From: Ferdinandcohnia sp047238305
GTDB taxonomy: Bacteria > Bacillota > Bacilli > Bacillales > Bacillaceae_L
DNA length: 64,000 bases
Direction: 5' to 3'
Assembly: GCF_047238305.1 (NCBI RefSeq)
Contig: NZ_JBDFMO010000001.1
Coordinates: 496,001-560,000 of the forward strand
The notes below the pieces were generated by a model. It was not told where the DNA came from. It worked only from the letters and a program-made list of their open reading frames with translations, and did not search any database. How positions within the stretch are numbered: the first letter of the stretch is position 1; every line of letters starts with the position of its first letter. The position numbers and the translations under genes are program-made. Below are positions 42,408 through 51,677 of this stretch, in pieces.

Positions 42408-42448
42408 AGAAAGCGTAAATCCTCTACTCGGATTTACGCTTTCTTTTG
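42408..42448. terminator. Strong hairpin terminator of the GNAT gene
   Basis: A perfect 15-bp stem (AGAAAGCGTAAATCC / GGATTTACGCTTTCT) with a seven-base loop and a following TTTGTTT run; it ends 12 bases from the convergent gene's stop. Confidence 0.85.
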
Positions 42449-42459
42449 TTTAATCTTCT

Positions 42460-42876
42460 CTATTGATTTCGGTACCAGACGAACCAACCTTTATCTTTGC
42501 TTTTTGATACAAAGATTTGACCATCTGATGCAACGTCACTTTTTCCTTCCCATCTAGGGAAATGTAAGGTTACTAACCAAGACTTATCCGCAACTTCTTG
42601 TCCACAATACTTGGAGGACATTTGATATTCCTTTGCTACCTTTTCATCTAATGGCTGTGCTGTAACGACTTCCCAGTCAGCATAGTGATTTAAGTAATCA
42701 CCATCACCGAACGTACGAGGGACAATGGTTTCTAATGCCTTCAAGAGCTCATCCTTATAAATAATCGTGGTATTTTCTAGCTGGCCCACATTTGGACATT
42801 CCACATTCGATGCGGCACCGACATGGTATGGGAAAAAAATGACAAGAGTAAGCAGGGATATTACTATTTTTTTCAT
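42460..42876 (-). CDS. Secreted protein of unknown function
   Basis: A 138-residue protein with a clear signal peptide (MKKIVISLLTLVIFFPYHVGAA, cleavage after GAA-S likely). The mature part has two cysteines (one in NVECPN, one in KYCGQE) that could form a disulphide, and an aromatic C-terminus (KGWFVWYRNQ). No family recognised. ATG 42876 follows GAGGTGAATCAT; the earlier GTG lies inside the ribosome site. Confidence 0.6.
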   Translation of the reverse strand: MKKIVISLLTLVIFFPYHVGAASNVECPNVGQLENTTIIYKDELLKALETIVPRTFGDGDYLNHYADWEVVTAQPLDEKVAKEYQMSSKYCGQEVADKSWLVTLHFPRWEGKSDVASDGQIFVSKSKDKGWFVWYRNQ

Positions 42877-42918
42877 ATGATTCACCTCAGGTAGTAATAT
42901 CCCAATATTTTACATGAA

Positions 42919-43389
42919 TTATTCATACAGATAATGATATTTTTTCCTTAGATCTGCTAAATCTTCTAGTAATAAATTTTTACTTTCCTCAATTTTCACA
43001 AGTTCTGTGTAGCTCTTTACTTGATTAATGGCTTCTTCAGCTTGACCTCTTTGATTTAGTAAGATATATGATCTTGCCAATGCTTCGTACCCATACCCTA
43101 TATAAAATGGGGCTAACTCCACACTTTCACTAATTTCTACACAACGCTTTGCATAGTATAAGGCCTGTTCTCCGTTTTCAGCTACTGCATAAACCCGTGA
43201 AAGCTGCCAATATCCTATCGATAGATTTTGGTCGGTATGATCTGGTACCTGTGTCCAATGCCAAAACGAAGCATGACATAGGTGAATCATTTCCTCTGTT
43301 TCATTTTCTGTGCGTTCAGGTTTTTCAAGTAAGTCCCACACTTTGTTGAAGCATTCAGTTGCTAACTGCTTATGAGATAGATTACTCAT
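42919..43389 (-). CDS. TPR-like helical hypothetical protein
   Basis: A 156-residue, all-helical cytosolic protein. The central part (SRVYAVAENGEQALYYAKRC) and RSYILLNQRGQAEEAINQVK look like two tetratricopeptide-type helix pairs. It belongs to a widely found but uncharacterised type in Firmicutes. Located 19 bases downstream of the LLM oxidoreductase gene in the same direction and probably co-transcribed. Function unknown. Confidence 0.65.
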   Translation of the reverse strand: MSNLSHKQLATECFNKVWDLLEKPERTENETEEMIHLCHASFWHWTQVPDHTDQNLSIGYWQLSRVYAVAENGEQALYYAKRCVEISESVELAPFYIGYGYEALARSYILLNQRGQAEEAINQVKSYTELVKIEESKNLLLEDLADLRKKYHYLYE

Positions 43390-43408
43390 TATATTCTCCT
43401 CTACATCC

Positions 43409-44467
43409 TTACTTCACTTCGTTTTCGGCTTCCCACTTTGCTACTTCTTCTCTAACGCGTGGTGCCACTTCTTTTCCTAATAGTTCGATGGAACGCATCA
43501 CATCGTCGTGTGGCATTGTTCCAACAGGGCAATGCAACATAAAGCGAGTAACCCCTACATTTTTACGCAAGTGAATAATTTTATTGGCAACATATTCAGG
43601 GTCACCTACATATAATGCACCCTCAAAGCTTCGAGCAAAATCAAAGCTTTCACGAGTATATGGGCCCCAGCCACGCTCTTGGCCTAATTTACTCATCGCT
43701 TGTGCGGTTGATGGGAAGAATTTTTCTGCTGCTTCTTCCATCGTCTCTCCAACAAATCCATGAGAATGTGAGGCAACTGCTAATTTTGAAAAGTCATGAC
43801 CGGCATGAGCAACGGCTCTCTTATATAATTCAACAAGTGGTGCAAATTGAACCGGTCTACCACCAATGATTGCTAACACTAATGGCAACCCTAATAATCC
43901 TGCACGAACAACTGATTCCTGGTTTCCACCACTTCCAATCCAGATTGGTAACGGATCTTGAACAGGTCGTGGATAAACTCCGCGATTATTGATAGACGGG
44001 CGATGTTTCCCTTGCCATGTTACTTTCTCTGACCTTTGAATGTGGAGCAATAAATCTAATTTTTCTTCAAAAAGCTCATCATAATCCTTTAAGTCATATC
44101 CAAAAAGTGGGAAGGATTCGATGAAGGATCCTCTTCCAGCCATGATTTCAGCGCGGCCATTTGAAATGGCATCAAGTGTTGCAAAGTCCTGGAACACGCG
44201 AACCGGATCTGCAGAAGAAAGCACAGTAACCGCACTTGTTAAACGGATTTTCTTTGTTTGTGACGCAGCCGCTGCAAGCACCATGGCTGGAGCTGAAGCC
44301 GCGTAATCCTCTCGATGATGTTCACCAACTCCGAAAATATCCAAGCCTACTTGATCCGCCAGCACAATTTCCTCTACAACTTCACGAATTCTTTGTGCAT
44401 GACTGATGACCTCACCTGTTTGCGGATCCGGTGTTGTCTCCACAAAAGTACTAATTCCTATTTCCAA
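43409..44467 (-). CDS. LLM-class flavin-dependent monooxygenase
   Basis: A 352-residue bacterial-luciferase-like oxidoreductase using reduced FMN. Family marks are the N-terminal strand EIGISTFVE, GVGEHHREDYAASAP, RLTSAVTVLSSADPVRVFQ, and the FMN/substrate region PIWIGSGGNQESVVRAG. It resembles the YceB/YwcH-like Bacillus proteins. The substrate is unknown. The second TTG (44467) is preferred to the first (44482), as GGGGG stands eight bases before it. The promoter must lie at the edge of the minisatellite upstream. Confidence 0.85.
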   Translation of the reverse strand: MEIGISTFVETTPDPQTGEVISHAQRIREVVEEIVLADQVGLDIFGVGEHHREDYAASAPAMVLAAAASQTKKIRLTSAVTVLSSADPVRVFQDFATLDAISNGRAEIMAGRGSFIESFPLFGYDLKDYDELFEEKLDLLLHIQRSEKVTWQGKHRPSINNRGVYPRPVQDPLPIWIGSGGNQESVVRAGLLGLPLVLAIIGGRPVQFAPLVELYKRAVAHAGHDFSKLAVASHSHGFVGETMEEAAEKFFPSTAQAMSKLGQERGWGPYTRESFDFARSFEGALYVGDPEYVANKIIHLRKNVGVTRFMLHCPVGTMPHDDVMRSIELLGKEVAPRVREEVAKWEAENEVK

Positions 44468-44589
44468 TGTCTGTACCCCCAATTTTATGTATTTCTTACT
44501 TGTAACTGTTTATTAACTACCTCCATTATTTAATAATGTTGTTTTCGATGCAAATTTTTAGATTTTAATTTTGGCGAGTATGTTAATAT

Positions 44590-45178
44590 GGGTGCGACCA
44601 TGTTGTAATCGTACCTTCAATCGGTACAAGTGGAATCAATGAGGGTATGAATAAGCCTTATTTGTTCCATCAATCTCCACGAGTGCGTGCATCGAGGGTA
44701 CGATTAGACCTTATTCGTTCCATCATTCACTACGAGTGCGTGCATCGAGGGTACGATTAGACCTTATTCGTTCCTTCAATCACTACGAGTGCGTGCAACG
44801 AGGATACGATTAGCCTTTATTCGTTCCTTCAATCACTACGAGTGGGAACAACGAGGGTACGATTAATCCTTATTCGTGCCTTCAATCTCCTGAGTGAGAT
44901 CAACGAGGGTACGATTAGACCTTAATCGTTCCATCAATCACTACGAGTGCGTGCAACGAGGGTACGATTAGACCTTATTCGTTCCTTCAATCACTACGAG
45001 TGGGATCAACGAGGGTACGATTAATCCTTATTCGTGCCTTCAATCTCCTGAGTGAGATCAACGAGGGTACGATTAGACCTTAATCGTGCCTTCAATCGCC
45101 AGAGTAGAATCAGTGACGGTACGATTAACAAGTAATCATATCCTCAGCCTCAAAAAGTGGGCACAGCAAGGGTATGAT
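44590..45178. repeat. Minisatellite of about twelve 52-53-bp units with a 158-bp higher order
   Basis: The mark GGGTA (or a one-base variant) recurs at 44590, 44643, 44696, 44749, 44802, 44855, 44907, 44960, 45013, 45065, 45117 and 45170, so spacing is 53 or 52 throughout. A unit reads GGGTACGATTAGACC, TTATTCGTTCCTTCAATC, then a variable part ACTACGAGTGCGTGCAACGA. Three unit variants (GTGCGTGCAACGA, GTGGGATCAACGA, CTGAGTGAGATCAACGA) alternate in order twice, so 44749-44906 and 44907-45064 are near-copies 158 bp long. Each unit holds a dyad GGTACGATTA...TTAATCGTGCC. It fills the 850-base divergent gap. Confidence 0.9.
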
Positions 45179-45321
45179 ATATCAAAATTAACATTCATAA
45201 ATCTACTAAAATGGAATATAATAGAATATATGTAAAACTTTTAACTGTTTTGTATATAAAATATCTTAAAGGATTCTTTTATACTAGATTCAGATACCCA
45301 TTTTAGTAGGAGTGATGAAAA

Positions 45322-45684
45322 ATGCAATTAGTTCCTGAAAAACTGCGCGAACCACTCTCACATTTTAAATTCCGCATATTTGAAACAGAATCTCTCAGCA
45401 CATTTTTCTCGACCTTCAAACTTAAAAGCTGTTTCCTACTTCTACTTTCACCTATTGGATTAGGAGCATCTGCCTATGTTGCTCAAATGTCGTTTGGAGT
45501 TGAATCACTCGGCACTTCGGTCGGTTTGTTTTTATTAAGTCTATTAGTCTTGTTACCTTGGACTTTAGTACCTATCACCTTTCTGTTTACAAGCTTCCAT
45601 TCAAAAACATGGCAACGAATCCTATCGTGGACATATGTAGGTTTGCTCATTGCTTCTTATATTTATTGGTTGGTTTTCTTTTAG
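45322..45684 (+). CDS. Small membrane protein, unknown
   Basis: A 120-residue protein with three hydrophobic helices (SCFLLLLSPIGLGASAYVA; LGTSVGLFLLSLLVLLPWTL; ILSWTYVGLLIASYIYWLV) after a 30-residue soluble start. I recognise no family. ATG follows TAGGAGTGATGAAAA. It stands alone between the minisatellite and a terminator, divergent from the LLM gene. Confidence 0.6.
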   Translation: MQLVPEKLREPLSHFKFRIFETESLSTFFSTFKLKSCFLLLLSPIGLGASAYVAQMSFGVESLGTSVGLFLLSLLVLLPWTLVPITFLFTSFHSKTWQRILSWTYVGLLIASYIYWLVFF

Positions 45685-45745
45685 AATACAAGGCTTTAGC
45701 ATAAGTACATTTCTTCATAATTTCTATTAATATTTGCTACAACCA

Positions 45746-45774
45746 AAAAGACCGTCTAAATGACGGTTCTTTTT
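45746..45774. terminator. Bidirectional terminator before the anti-sigma gene end
   Basis: A stem (AAAAAGACCGTC / GACGGTTCTTTTT, one base bulged) with a five-base loop; both strands carry A/T tracts. Confidence 0.75.
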
Positions 45775-45777
45775 AGG

Positions 45778-46605
45778 CTATCTTTTTAGAATTTGTTTTA
45801 ATGATTTTTCAACAAATGTATATGCAGCCTCTTCAGTTACATTTTTTACAGGGAAGTTGTATACATAAACTGCATTATTTAGTTTAAAGCTGAAGTGGTA
45901 TGCTTTGTCGTTAAGTGGTAATCCCGTATCAACTACTCTGTACTTAACAGTTTGGCCAGCTATTATTCTTTCTTCACCATACAAAACTGAATATATCAGG
46001 TCTTTTCGACTAGATTTTTCGGACATAATGGCAATGGTAACTTCGTATTTTTCCGCTTTTAGAAAATCACCGTAAATAACCTCATAAGGTGCTAATTTAG
46101 GTCGTCCCTGTTCTTTTAATCGCTCGAATTCTGCTGCATCAGCTTGGTCCGCTTCTATGGTACTATAACCAATAATAGCTGCTCCGTGCTTTCGTTCTAG
46201 TACCTCTCCTTCTTCCGTGCTAGTTGTTTCCATAATAAACATAGCTGTTCTCAATGGAAGATTCTCATGATATGGAATGTACACAGGTGTTTGTAATACA
46301 TCTGATATTTGCTTTTCAATATCAGTATATGAAGATGGAACCTTTACGTTTTCTTGACCTATCTTACCTTCCTCTGAAAGGATAACTTTGCTTACTAGGA
46401 AGTATCCTCCAATAAATAATAATATTCCAGCTAAAATGACATTGAATATTGGACGTATGTGCCACCTTATTTTCCTACGATCTGATTTTTCTACAGATTC
46501 TAACATCTTCAGGTGGATTTCACTCTTCTCTTGAGCTGTTAATTTGATATTTTGAAAACTTTTTAAAGCACCATCGTATATCGTTTCTTCTTCAGATAGT
46601 TTCAT
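45778..46605 (-). CDS. Membrane-anchored anti-sigma factor-like protein
   Basis: A 275-residue protein with a cytosolic N-terminus of about 48 residues (sigma-binding, LTAQEKSEIHLKMLES), one membrane helix (about 52-73, VILAGILLFIGGYFLVSKV) and an extracytoplasmic C-terminal domain of about 200 residues. This layout, and the 14-bp overlap with the ECF sigma gene upstream, mark it as the cognate anti-sigma factor. ATG 46605 is preferred because AAGGAGG is nine bases before it. The sensing signal is unknown. Confidence 0.8.
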   Translation of the reverse strand: MKLSEEETIYDGALKSFQNIKLTAQEKSEIHLKMLESVEKSDRRKIRWHIRPIFNVILAGILLFIGGYFLVSKVILSEEGKIGQENVKVPSSYTDIEKQISDVLQTPVYIPYHENLPLRTAMFIMETTSTEEGEVLERKHGAAIIGYSTIEADQADAAEFERLKEQGRPKLAPYEVIYGDFLKAEKYEVTIAIMSEKSSRKDLIYSVLYGEERIIAGQTVKYRVVDTGLPLNDKAYHFSFKLNNAVYVYNFPVKNVTEEAAYTFVEKSLKQILKR

Positions 46606-47119
46606 GCTCATAGCCCTCCTTAATCATTTGTTTTCTTAAGGCTTCTAATGCTCTGAACAAAGTAGTTTTCACTTTAGATTCGGTCCAATTTAATATTTCA
46701 GCTGTTTCACGGATGTTTAGTTCTTCTATTTTCCTTAAAATGATTACCTCACGATACGCCCTTTTTAGCTTTTGAAGCGAACGATAAAGCTGTTCTTCAC
46801 TTTCCCCTAACTGTATTACTTTTTCTGGAAGATAGTCATTTGTTGCAATAGAAGCGTAAGTATTGACGATAAATCGTAACGGCTTCCTTTTTCGTATTTC
46901 GTCGATGGTCGTGTTATGTGCAATTCGATACAACCAATTTTTTTCGCTTGCTTCCCCTCTAAAACTTTCCATGTACTTGAATGCCTTAATAAAGGTATCG
47001 TGTGTTATATCTTTTGCTAGCTCCTGTTCAGCAGTCAGCATTAAAACATATCGATATATATCAACACTATATTTGAAGTACCATTCATTTAACTTTTCTA
47101 ATGAGCTATCTTCTCCCAC
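46592..47119 (-). CDS. ECF (group IV) RNA polymerase sigma factor
   Basis: A 175-residue ECF sigma factor. Region 2 reads DITHDTFIKAFKYMESFRGE and EKNWLYRIAHNTTIDEIRKR; region 4 is REVIILRKIEELNIRETAEI followed by LNWTESKVKTTLFRALEALR. It would direct a small cell-envelope or stress regulon and is held inactive by the downstream anti-sigma factor. Start GTG 47119 follows AGGTGG. An ECF-type promoter precedes the operon (47173-47198), so it probably drives its own synthesis. It resembles the SigM/SigV/SigX group without matching one clearly. Confidence 0.9.
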   Translation of the reverse strand: MGEDSSLEKLNEWYFKYSVDIYRYVLMLTAEQELAKDITHDTFIKAFKYMESFRGEASEKNWLYRIAHNTTIDEIRKRKPLRFIVNTYASIATNDYLPEKVIQLGESEEQLYRSLQKLKRAYREVIILRKIEELNIRETAEILNWTESKVKTTLFRALEALRKQMIKEGYEHETI

Positions 47120-47172
47120 TCACTTCACCACCTGTTTAAATCGAATTCTTACTTAAAATTGTTTGCCTTAAA

Positions 47173-47198
47173 GACGTAACAAGATATAAAAAGTTACA
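47173..47198 (-). promoter_or_regulatory. ECF-type autoregulatory promoter
   Basis: Minus strand -35 TGTAAC (47193-47198), a 16-base spacer and -10 CGTC (47173-47176), the form known for SigM/SigX/SigV-class promoters (TGaAAC-N16-CGTC). About 53 bases upstream of the sigma gene. Confidence 0.6.
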
Positions 47199-47354
47199 CT
47201 TTATTTACAAATATAGACAAACACAAAAAATCATTGTTATTTCTGTTCAGAAATACGCTGCTTTAATATTTTTTATATCTGCTAAAGAGAATAGCTTATT
47301 AGAATATGGAGTCAACCTTTTTGTTTAGTCAGACACTTTTCCAATGTCAAAAAA

Positions 47355-47389
47355 AAATAGTGCCTACCCCATCGGGTAAACACTATTTT
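47355..47389 (-). terminator. Terminator of ilvE
   Basis: A 15-base imperfect stem (AAATAGTG..TACCC / GGGTA..CACTATTT), loop of four; poly-T on the minus strand follows. Confidence 0.82.
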
Positions 47390-47396
47390 TAACATT

Positions 47397-48470
47397 TTAT
47401 AGTTTTACAGTCCATCCAAACACGTCTTCTGCTGTTCCGTTTTGAATGCTGGTAATGGTGTCATATAATTTTTTCGATAACGCGCCTGTTTCACCATTGT
47501 TAATGACCAGTTTTTCATTATTATAGAAAAGCTCACCAACCGGGGAGATTACAGCAGCTGTTCCAGTTCCGAAGACTTCTTCAAGAATACCTTCATTATA
47601 AGCCTCTTGGATTTCGCTAATCGAAATTCTGCGTTCTGTTACAGGGATGTTCCAGTATTTTAAGAGTTCAATAATTGACTTACGAGTGATTCCATCTAGA
47701 ATACTACCGTTTAATGCAGGCGTAATTACTTCTCCGTTAATTTTAAAGAAGATATTCATGCTGCCTACTTCTTCAATATATTCTCTCTCTCTACCGTCAA
47801 GCCATAATACTTGGGAGTATCCATTTTCACCTGCAATTTCTGATGCCAATAAACTTGCAGCATAGTTACCAGCTGTTTTTGCATCACCTGTTCCACCTGC
47901 AACTGCACGAACAAACTTATTCTCTACTGCAATTTTTACAGGATTGATACCTTCTTTATAATAAGAGCCTACTGGGGATAAGATAATCATTAATTTATAG
48001 TTTTTAGCCGGATCGACGCCAAGATGTGCTTCCGTAGCAATCATAAATGGACGGATATACAAGGAAGTACCAGGAAGATTTGGAACCCAATCTCTATCGA
48101 TTTCAATAAGCTTCTTCAAAGCATGAAGGGCAAATTCTTCGTCAAACTGCGGCATAACTAAGCGCTGGTTAGACTTATTGAATCTCTTCATGTTCTGATC
48201 CGGTCTGAATAATAAAATTTCCTCGTCCTTTGTACGATAGGCTTTTAATCCTTCAAATACGGATTGACCATAATGAAAAACAGTCGCTGCAGGATCTAAT
48301 GGAATAGATTGATACGGGACAATACGAGCATCGTGCCATCCGCTTCCTTCTGTGTAATCCCACATAAACATATGGTCAGTGAAGCTTGTTCCAAACACCA
48401 ATTGGTCAAATGGAGGAATCTCTTTCTTCTGAGTTGTAAGGGTGATGTCAAGTTTAAAATCTGTCGTCAT
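47397..48470 (-). CDS. ilvE: Branched-chain amino acid aminotransferase
   Basis: A 357-residue class IV PLP aminotransferase, interconverting Val/Leu/Ile and their 2-keto acids. The catalytic lysine is in GGTGDAKTAGNYAASLLA; substrate and cofactor motifs HYGQSVFEGLKAYR, EVGSMNIFF and EVFGTGTAAVISPVG are intact. Length matches Bacillus YbgE/YwaA (BCAT). Start ATG is weakly served by GGGAT. A CodY-like box lies 54 bases upstream, consistent with branched-chain control. Monocistronic; no T-box is present. Confidence 0.95.
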   Translation of the reverse strand: MTTDFKLDITLTTQKKEIPPFDQLVFGTSFTDHMFMWDYTEGSGWHDARIVPYQSIPLDPAATVFHYGQSVFEGLKAYRTKDEEILLFRPDQNMKRFNKSNQRLVMPQFDEEFALHALKKLIEIDRDWVPNLPGTSLYIRPFMIATEAHLGVDPAKNYKLMIILSPVGSYYKEGINPVKIAVENKFVRAVAGGTGDAKTAGNYAASLLASEIAGENGYSQVLWLDGREREYIEEVGSMNIFFKINGEVITPALNGSILDGITRKSIIELLKYWNIPVTERRISISEIQEAYNEGILEEVFGTGTAAVISPVGELFYNNEKLVINNGETGALSKKLYDTITSIQNGTAEDVFGWTVKL

Positions 48471-48523
48471 GTTAATCCCAGCTTTCGTTTGATATAAATC
48501 TTTAGTAATAATCGAAATCTTAT

Positions 48524-48538
48524 ATTATTCTGATAATA
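48524..48538. promoter_or_regulatory. CodY-like box upstream of ilvE
   Basis: On the minus strand TATTATCAGAATAAT matches the CodY motif AATTTTCWGAAAATT at 11 of 15 positions and is a near-palindrome. Position is compatible with repression of ilvE in amino-acid-rich medium. Confidence 0.45.
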
Positions 48539-48653
48539 ATATCAACTATTTTATCATAATCTTATGAAAAATGGACCATGCAACTTATACATTTCAAAGA
48601 ATTTTTTGGAAACAATCAAATGGCGACCGATTAACCGGACGCCTTTCGTCTTT

Positions 48654-49640
48654 TTATTTAGCTGAATAATACCCTTTTACCATTTCGCCCATTACCCAAT
48701 TTGTTCGTGCACCCGATTCACCAGTGCTTGTGCAAACTCCACTTTTACCTGTCAATTCTGCTACAATGGTTTCCACAAGTGGTTGGTGAACATGCTGAGG
48801 GCGCTCAAAACTCCACTCTTCTGTACCGTTCGCAGTTGTTAACAAAATTGGCTCATTTCCGAAAGTAGAGAATGTAATTTTTCCTTTGCTACCTACGATT
48901 TCATTCATATCCTCTTCTTGAAATGCGGTAAAACACCAATTGCCAACACCATGAATTCCAGATTCAAATAAATAGGTACCCGTTACAATATCTTCCGCTT
49001 TGTAACGACCGCCATGATTTGAAGCAAATCCGTGTACTTCCTTAATCGGTCCTAGCAAGAAATCTAATATATCTAGGGTATGGCTTCCTAAATCAAAGAA
49101 TAATCCCCCACCTGAAATTTTTGGTTGTACTCGCCATGGCAAAGCATTTGGATCTTCAGTTGCCATCCGGTATTGTGTGGTTGATACAAATCGTACTTCC
49201 CCTACCGCTCCATTCTCCAGCAACTCTTTTATTTTTAAAAATCTTTGTTGTGCTCTACGATAGTAGGCGACATATAATGGAACATTTGCCTCTTTACAGG
49301 CTTCAATCATTTCTACACATTCCTCATAATTTAGTGCCATTGGCTTTTCAACGTACACGGGCTTGCCAGCCTGTGCAGCCTTCAGTGTATATTCTTTATG
49401 AGATCCCGGCGGTGTTGCAATATAAATAGCATCCACATCTGGGTCTTGAATTAGCTCATCTGCATTGTCATACCATTTCGGCACATGATGTCTCACAGCA
49501 TAATCCTTCGCTAATTCACCTGTTCTTCGCATCACCGCAACCAACTCAGAATTCGCGACTTTTTGAAATGCAGGACCACTCTTCACTTCAGTCACGTTTC
49601 CACAACCAATAATTCCCCAACGAACCTTTTTATAAGCCAT
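48654..49640 (-). CDS. Gfo/Idh/MocA-family oxidoreductase
   Basis: A 328-residue NAD(P)-dependent oxidoreductase. The Rossmann motif is RWGIIGCGNVTEVKSGPAF, the cofactor-binding EKPMALNYEE motif contains the conserved Lys, and the second domain holds SGGGLFFDLGSHTLDILDFL with the catalytic His. These enzymes oxidise or reduce sugars, inositols or related compounds; substrate unknown. ATG 49640 follows AGGAGAGTTTCGGTT; the frame extends further upstream without need. Weak hairpin terminator (GGCGTCCGG...) after the stop at about 48620-48641. Confidence 0.88.
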   Translation of the reverse strand: MAYKKVRWGIIGCGNVTEVKSGPAFQKVANSELVAVMRRTGELAKDYAVRHHVPKWYDNADELIQDPDVDAIYIATPPGSHKEYTLKAAQAGKPVYVEKPMALNYEECVEMIEACKEANVPLYVAYYRRAQQRFLKIKELLENGAVGEVRFVSTTQYRMATEDPNALPWRVQPKISGGGLFFDLGSHTLDILDFLLGPIKEVHGFASNHGGRYKAEDIVTGTYLFESGIHGVGNWCFTAFQEEDMNEIVGSKGKITFSTFGNEPILLTTANGTEEWSFERPQHVHQPLVETIVAELTGKSGVCTSTGESGARTNWVMGEMVKGYYSAK

Positions 49641-49751
49641 AACCGAAACTCTCCTATCAAAAACGTTATATAAAAAGTATACATCAAAAAGTCCCGCTAG
49701 CACAAAAGGCCATTCGACAAGAAAATTTGTCGAATGACCTGAACTTTTACA

Positions 49752-51494
49752 TTACTTAACGTTAAAACGCTGAGTGATTTCTGATAGTGATTTTGACAGG
49801 TTATGAAGTCTTTTACCCACTCTATTTGTATTTTCCATTTGTTGAACTTGACTCTCACTAAAAGCTAACATCTCTTCGGCGCTCGCTAATGTCTCTTGTG
49901 ACACAGATGAGAATTGCGTAACAGATTGCTGTAGTTCTGGAACAATGCTCTCGAGGCCTGTTAATTCTTCCTGCATAACTTCAATGTTTCCACTTACTTC
50001 ATAAATCCCTTGCATTAACTCATTAATGGAGATTTTAGAATCATTCGCCAATTGAAGATTGGAATTAATTTGGATCAGCATTTGGTCAAATTCCTTTGAA
50101 GCAAGTAATGTAATAGACTCCATTTTTCCGATTGCAGTTGAAATTTCATCTGTCGCTTTCGTTGATTGCTCTGCAAGTTTCTGAACCTCTTGTGCGACGA
50201 CGGCAAAGCCTTTCCCGGCTTCACCAGCACGTGCTGCTTCAATCGTGGCATTTAATGCTAATAATTTGGTTTGTTTCGCTATTTCTGTTACTAATTCAAC
50301 AAGTGATGTAATCTCGAGTGAATAGTCTTTCACTTCTCGGATGGTTTTGGTGAGACGGTTAAAGTCCCCTTCAAATGATTGGTTTGATGAAATCAACTGT
50401 CCTATATTTTTTCCACCGCGGTCAGCTGTAAGATTCATATCCTTTGAGCTATTGATGACAGTTTTCATGTTTGTCATGATATCCTCTATCCGAGTTGACA
50501 TCGTCCTGAAGCTGATGGCACTCTCCTCAGAGCTACTTGCTGTATGTTCTGCCCCTTGTCTTACTGTATCAATCGCTGAGATTAATTGATGACTAGATTC
50601 TAGAGCATCCTTAGATGAATCATTTAATTCATCACCCGTTGCTTCTAATTCTTTCGTTGACGTCTTCAATTCATTAAGCATACTTCTCATTTGATCAATC
50701 ATGGCATTATAACTCTTATGCAATGAAGTAATTTCAGGAATCGTTGTACGTATATCGACTGAATGCTTGAGATTCCCATCCCTTACTTCTTTCATCGTAT
50801 TTCGTAATGCACTTAAAGGCTTAACTATTGTTCGCACTAATAAAATAATCACAACCGTCATCACAATGATACTAACTGCCATTACAAGTAATGTAAAATA
50901 AGCCATTTGGTCGATCGGCCCTGTATAGGATTTCGTAGGGATGAGGATTCCATAAACTCCATCTATCTCCTTAATGTTAAGGAACGAGATTGTGTAATCT
51001 TCGCCATTAATCTTTTCATGAAGGACACCATTTTTGCGTTCAACAAGTTCTTTGATTGTTTTTTCTGAAAAATCCGGAATGGCATCTTTACTTACCTTGA
51101 AAGGGACTACTTCTTGGTTTTGAATAAAGAAAAACTCCGCCTCGATTCCATCTGCTTCAAGCTTCTTCTGCTGTACTCGAACATTCCCATTTAACTGCTG
51201 CATAAAATAATCGTAATCGTCTTTACCGACATAAACAAATTTTAAACTTTCTGCAATATAGCTCATAAACTCTGCTTCACGTACTAATCGATTTTCAATT
51301 GTTTCAATTGTCGTATCTTTTGCCTTTATGTATGAGACTGTTCCAACTGTCACTACAGATATCACGAGTAAAGAAACAAACAGGATAAATAATCGGGCAC
51401 TCAAATTAATTCGTTGTAAAAATCCCTTCATGAACCGTTTTTTGCCGTTATTCTCTTTATCTAGCATTTTTTCTTTACGCAACCTTTTTCCCAA
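49752..51494 (-). CDS. Methyl-accepting chemotaxis protein, membrane-bound
   Basis: A 580-residue chemoreceptor. Basic N-terminus, helix 1 (LFILFVSLLVISVVTVGTVS), an extracytoplasmic sensor of about 150 residues (Cache-like), helix 2 (LLVMAVSIIVMTVVIILLV), HAMP (about residues 230-285), and the cytosolic signalling coil with tip AKQTKLLALNATIEAARAGE. TTG 51494, with GGGGG eight bases upstream, is chosen; ATG 51467 is an alternative and the frame opens at 51602. Ligand unknown. Monocistronic. Confidence 0.88.
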   Translation of the reverse strand: MGKRLRKEKMLDKENNGKKRFMKGFLQRINLSARLFILFVSLLVISVVTVGTVSYIKAKDTTIETIENRLVREAEFMSYIAESLKFVYVGKDDYDYFMQQLNGNVRVQQKKLEADGIEAEFFFIQNQEVVPFKVSKDAIPDFSEKTIKELVERKNGVLHEKINGEDYTISFLNIKEIDGVYGILIPTKSYTGPIDQMAYFTLLVMAVSIIVMTVVIILLVRTIVKPLSALRNTMKEVRDGNLKHSVDIRTTIPEITSLHKSYNAMIDQMRSMLNELKTSTKELEATGDELNDSSKDALESSHQLISAIDTVRQGAEHTASSSEESAISFRTMSTRIEDIMTNMKTVINSSKDMNLTADRGGKNIGQLISSNQSFEGDFNRLTKTIREVKDYSLEITSLVELVTEIAKQTKLLALNATIEAARAGEAGKGFAVVAQEVQKLAEQSTKATDEISTAIGKMESITLLASKEFDQMLIQINSNLQLANDSKISINELMQGIYEVSGNIEVMQEELTGLESIVPELQQSVTQFSSVSQETLASAEEMLAFSESQVQQMENTNRVGKRLHNLSKSLSEITQRFNVK

Positions 51495-51677
51495 GTGTAG
51501 AACCCCCAAACTCCATGTCTTTTTACCTATATAAATAAAATTATAAACAAGCATTGTAAATTTCCTGTAAAGATTGTGTAAAGGGATTATATTTTGACCC
51601 ATATTTTGTGAAACTTCACGGCTAACTTTTATCAGAATTATTTGATATTATTATTTTATACGTAAGGAGGGATTACA

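Noticed and set aside
44590..45178. Possible CRISPR array of twelve units
   Set aside because: The whole 53-bp unit is repeated, including the part that would be spacer, and three subtypes alternate; this is a minisatellite.
48471..48653. T-box leader for ilvE
   Set aside because: That interval lies upstream of the ilvE start, and it is too short and has neither a specifier stem nor a T-box sequence; only a CodY-like box is present.
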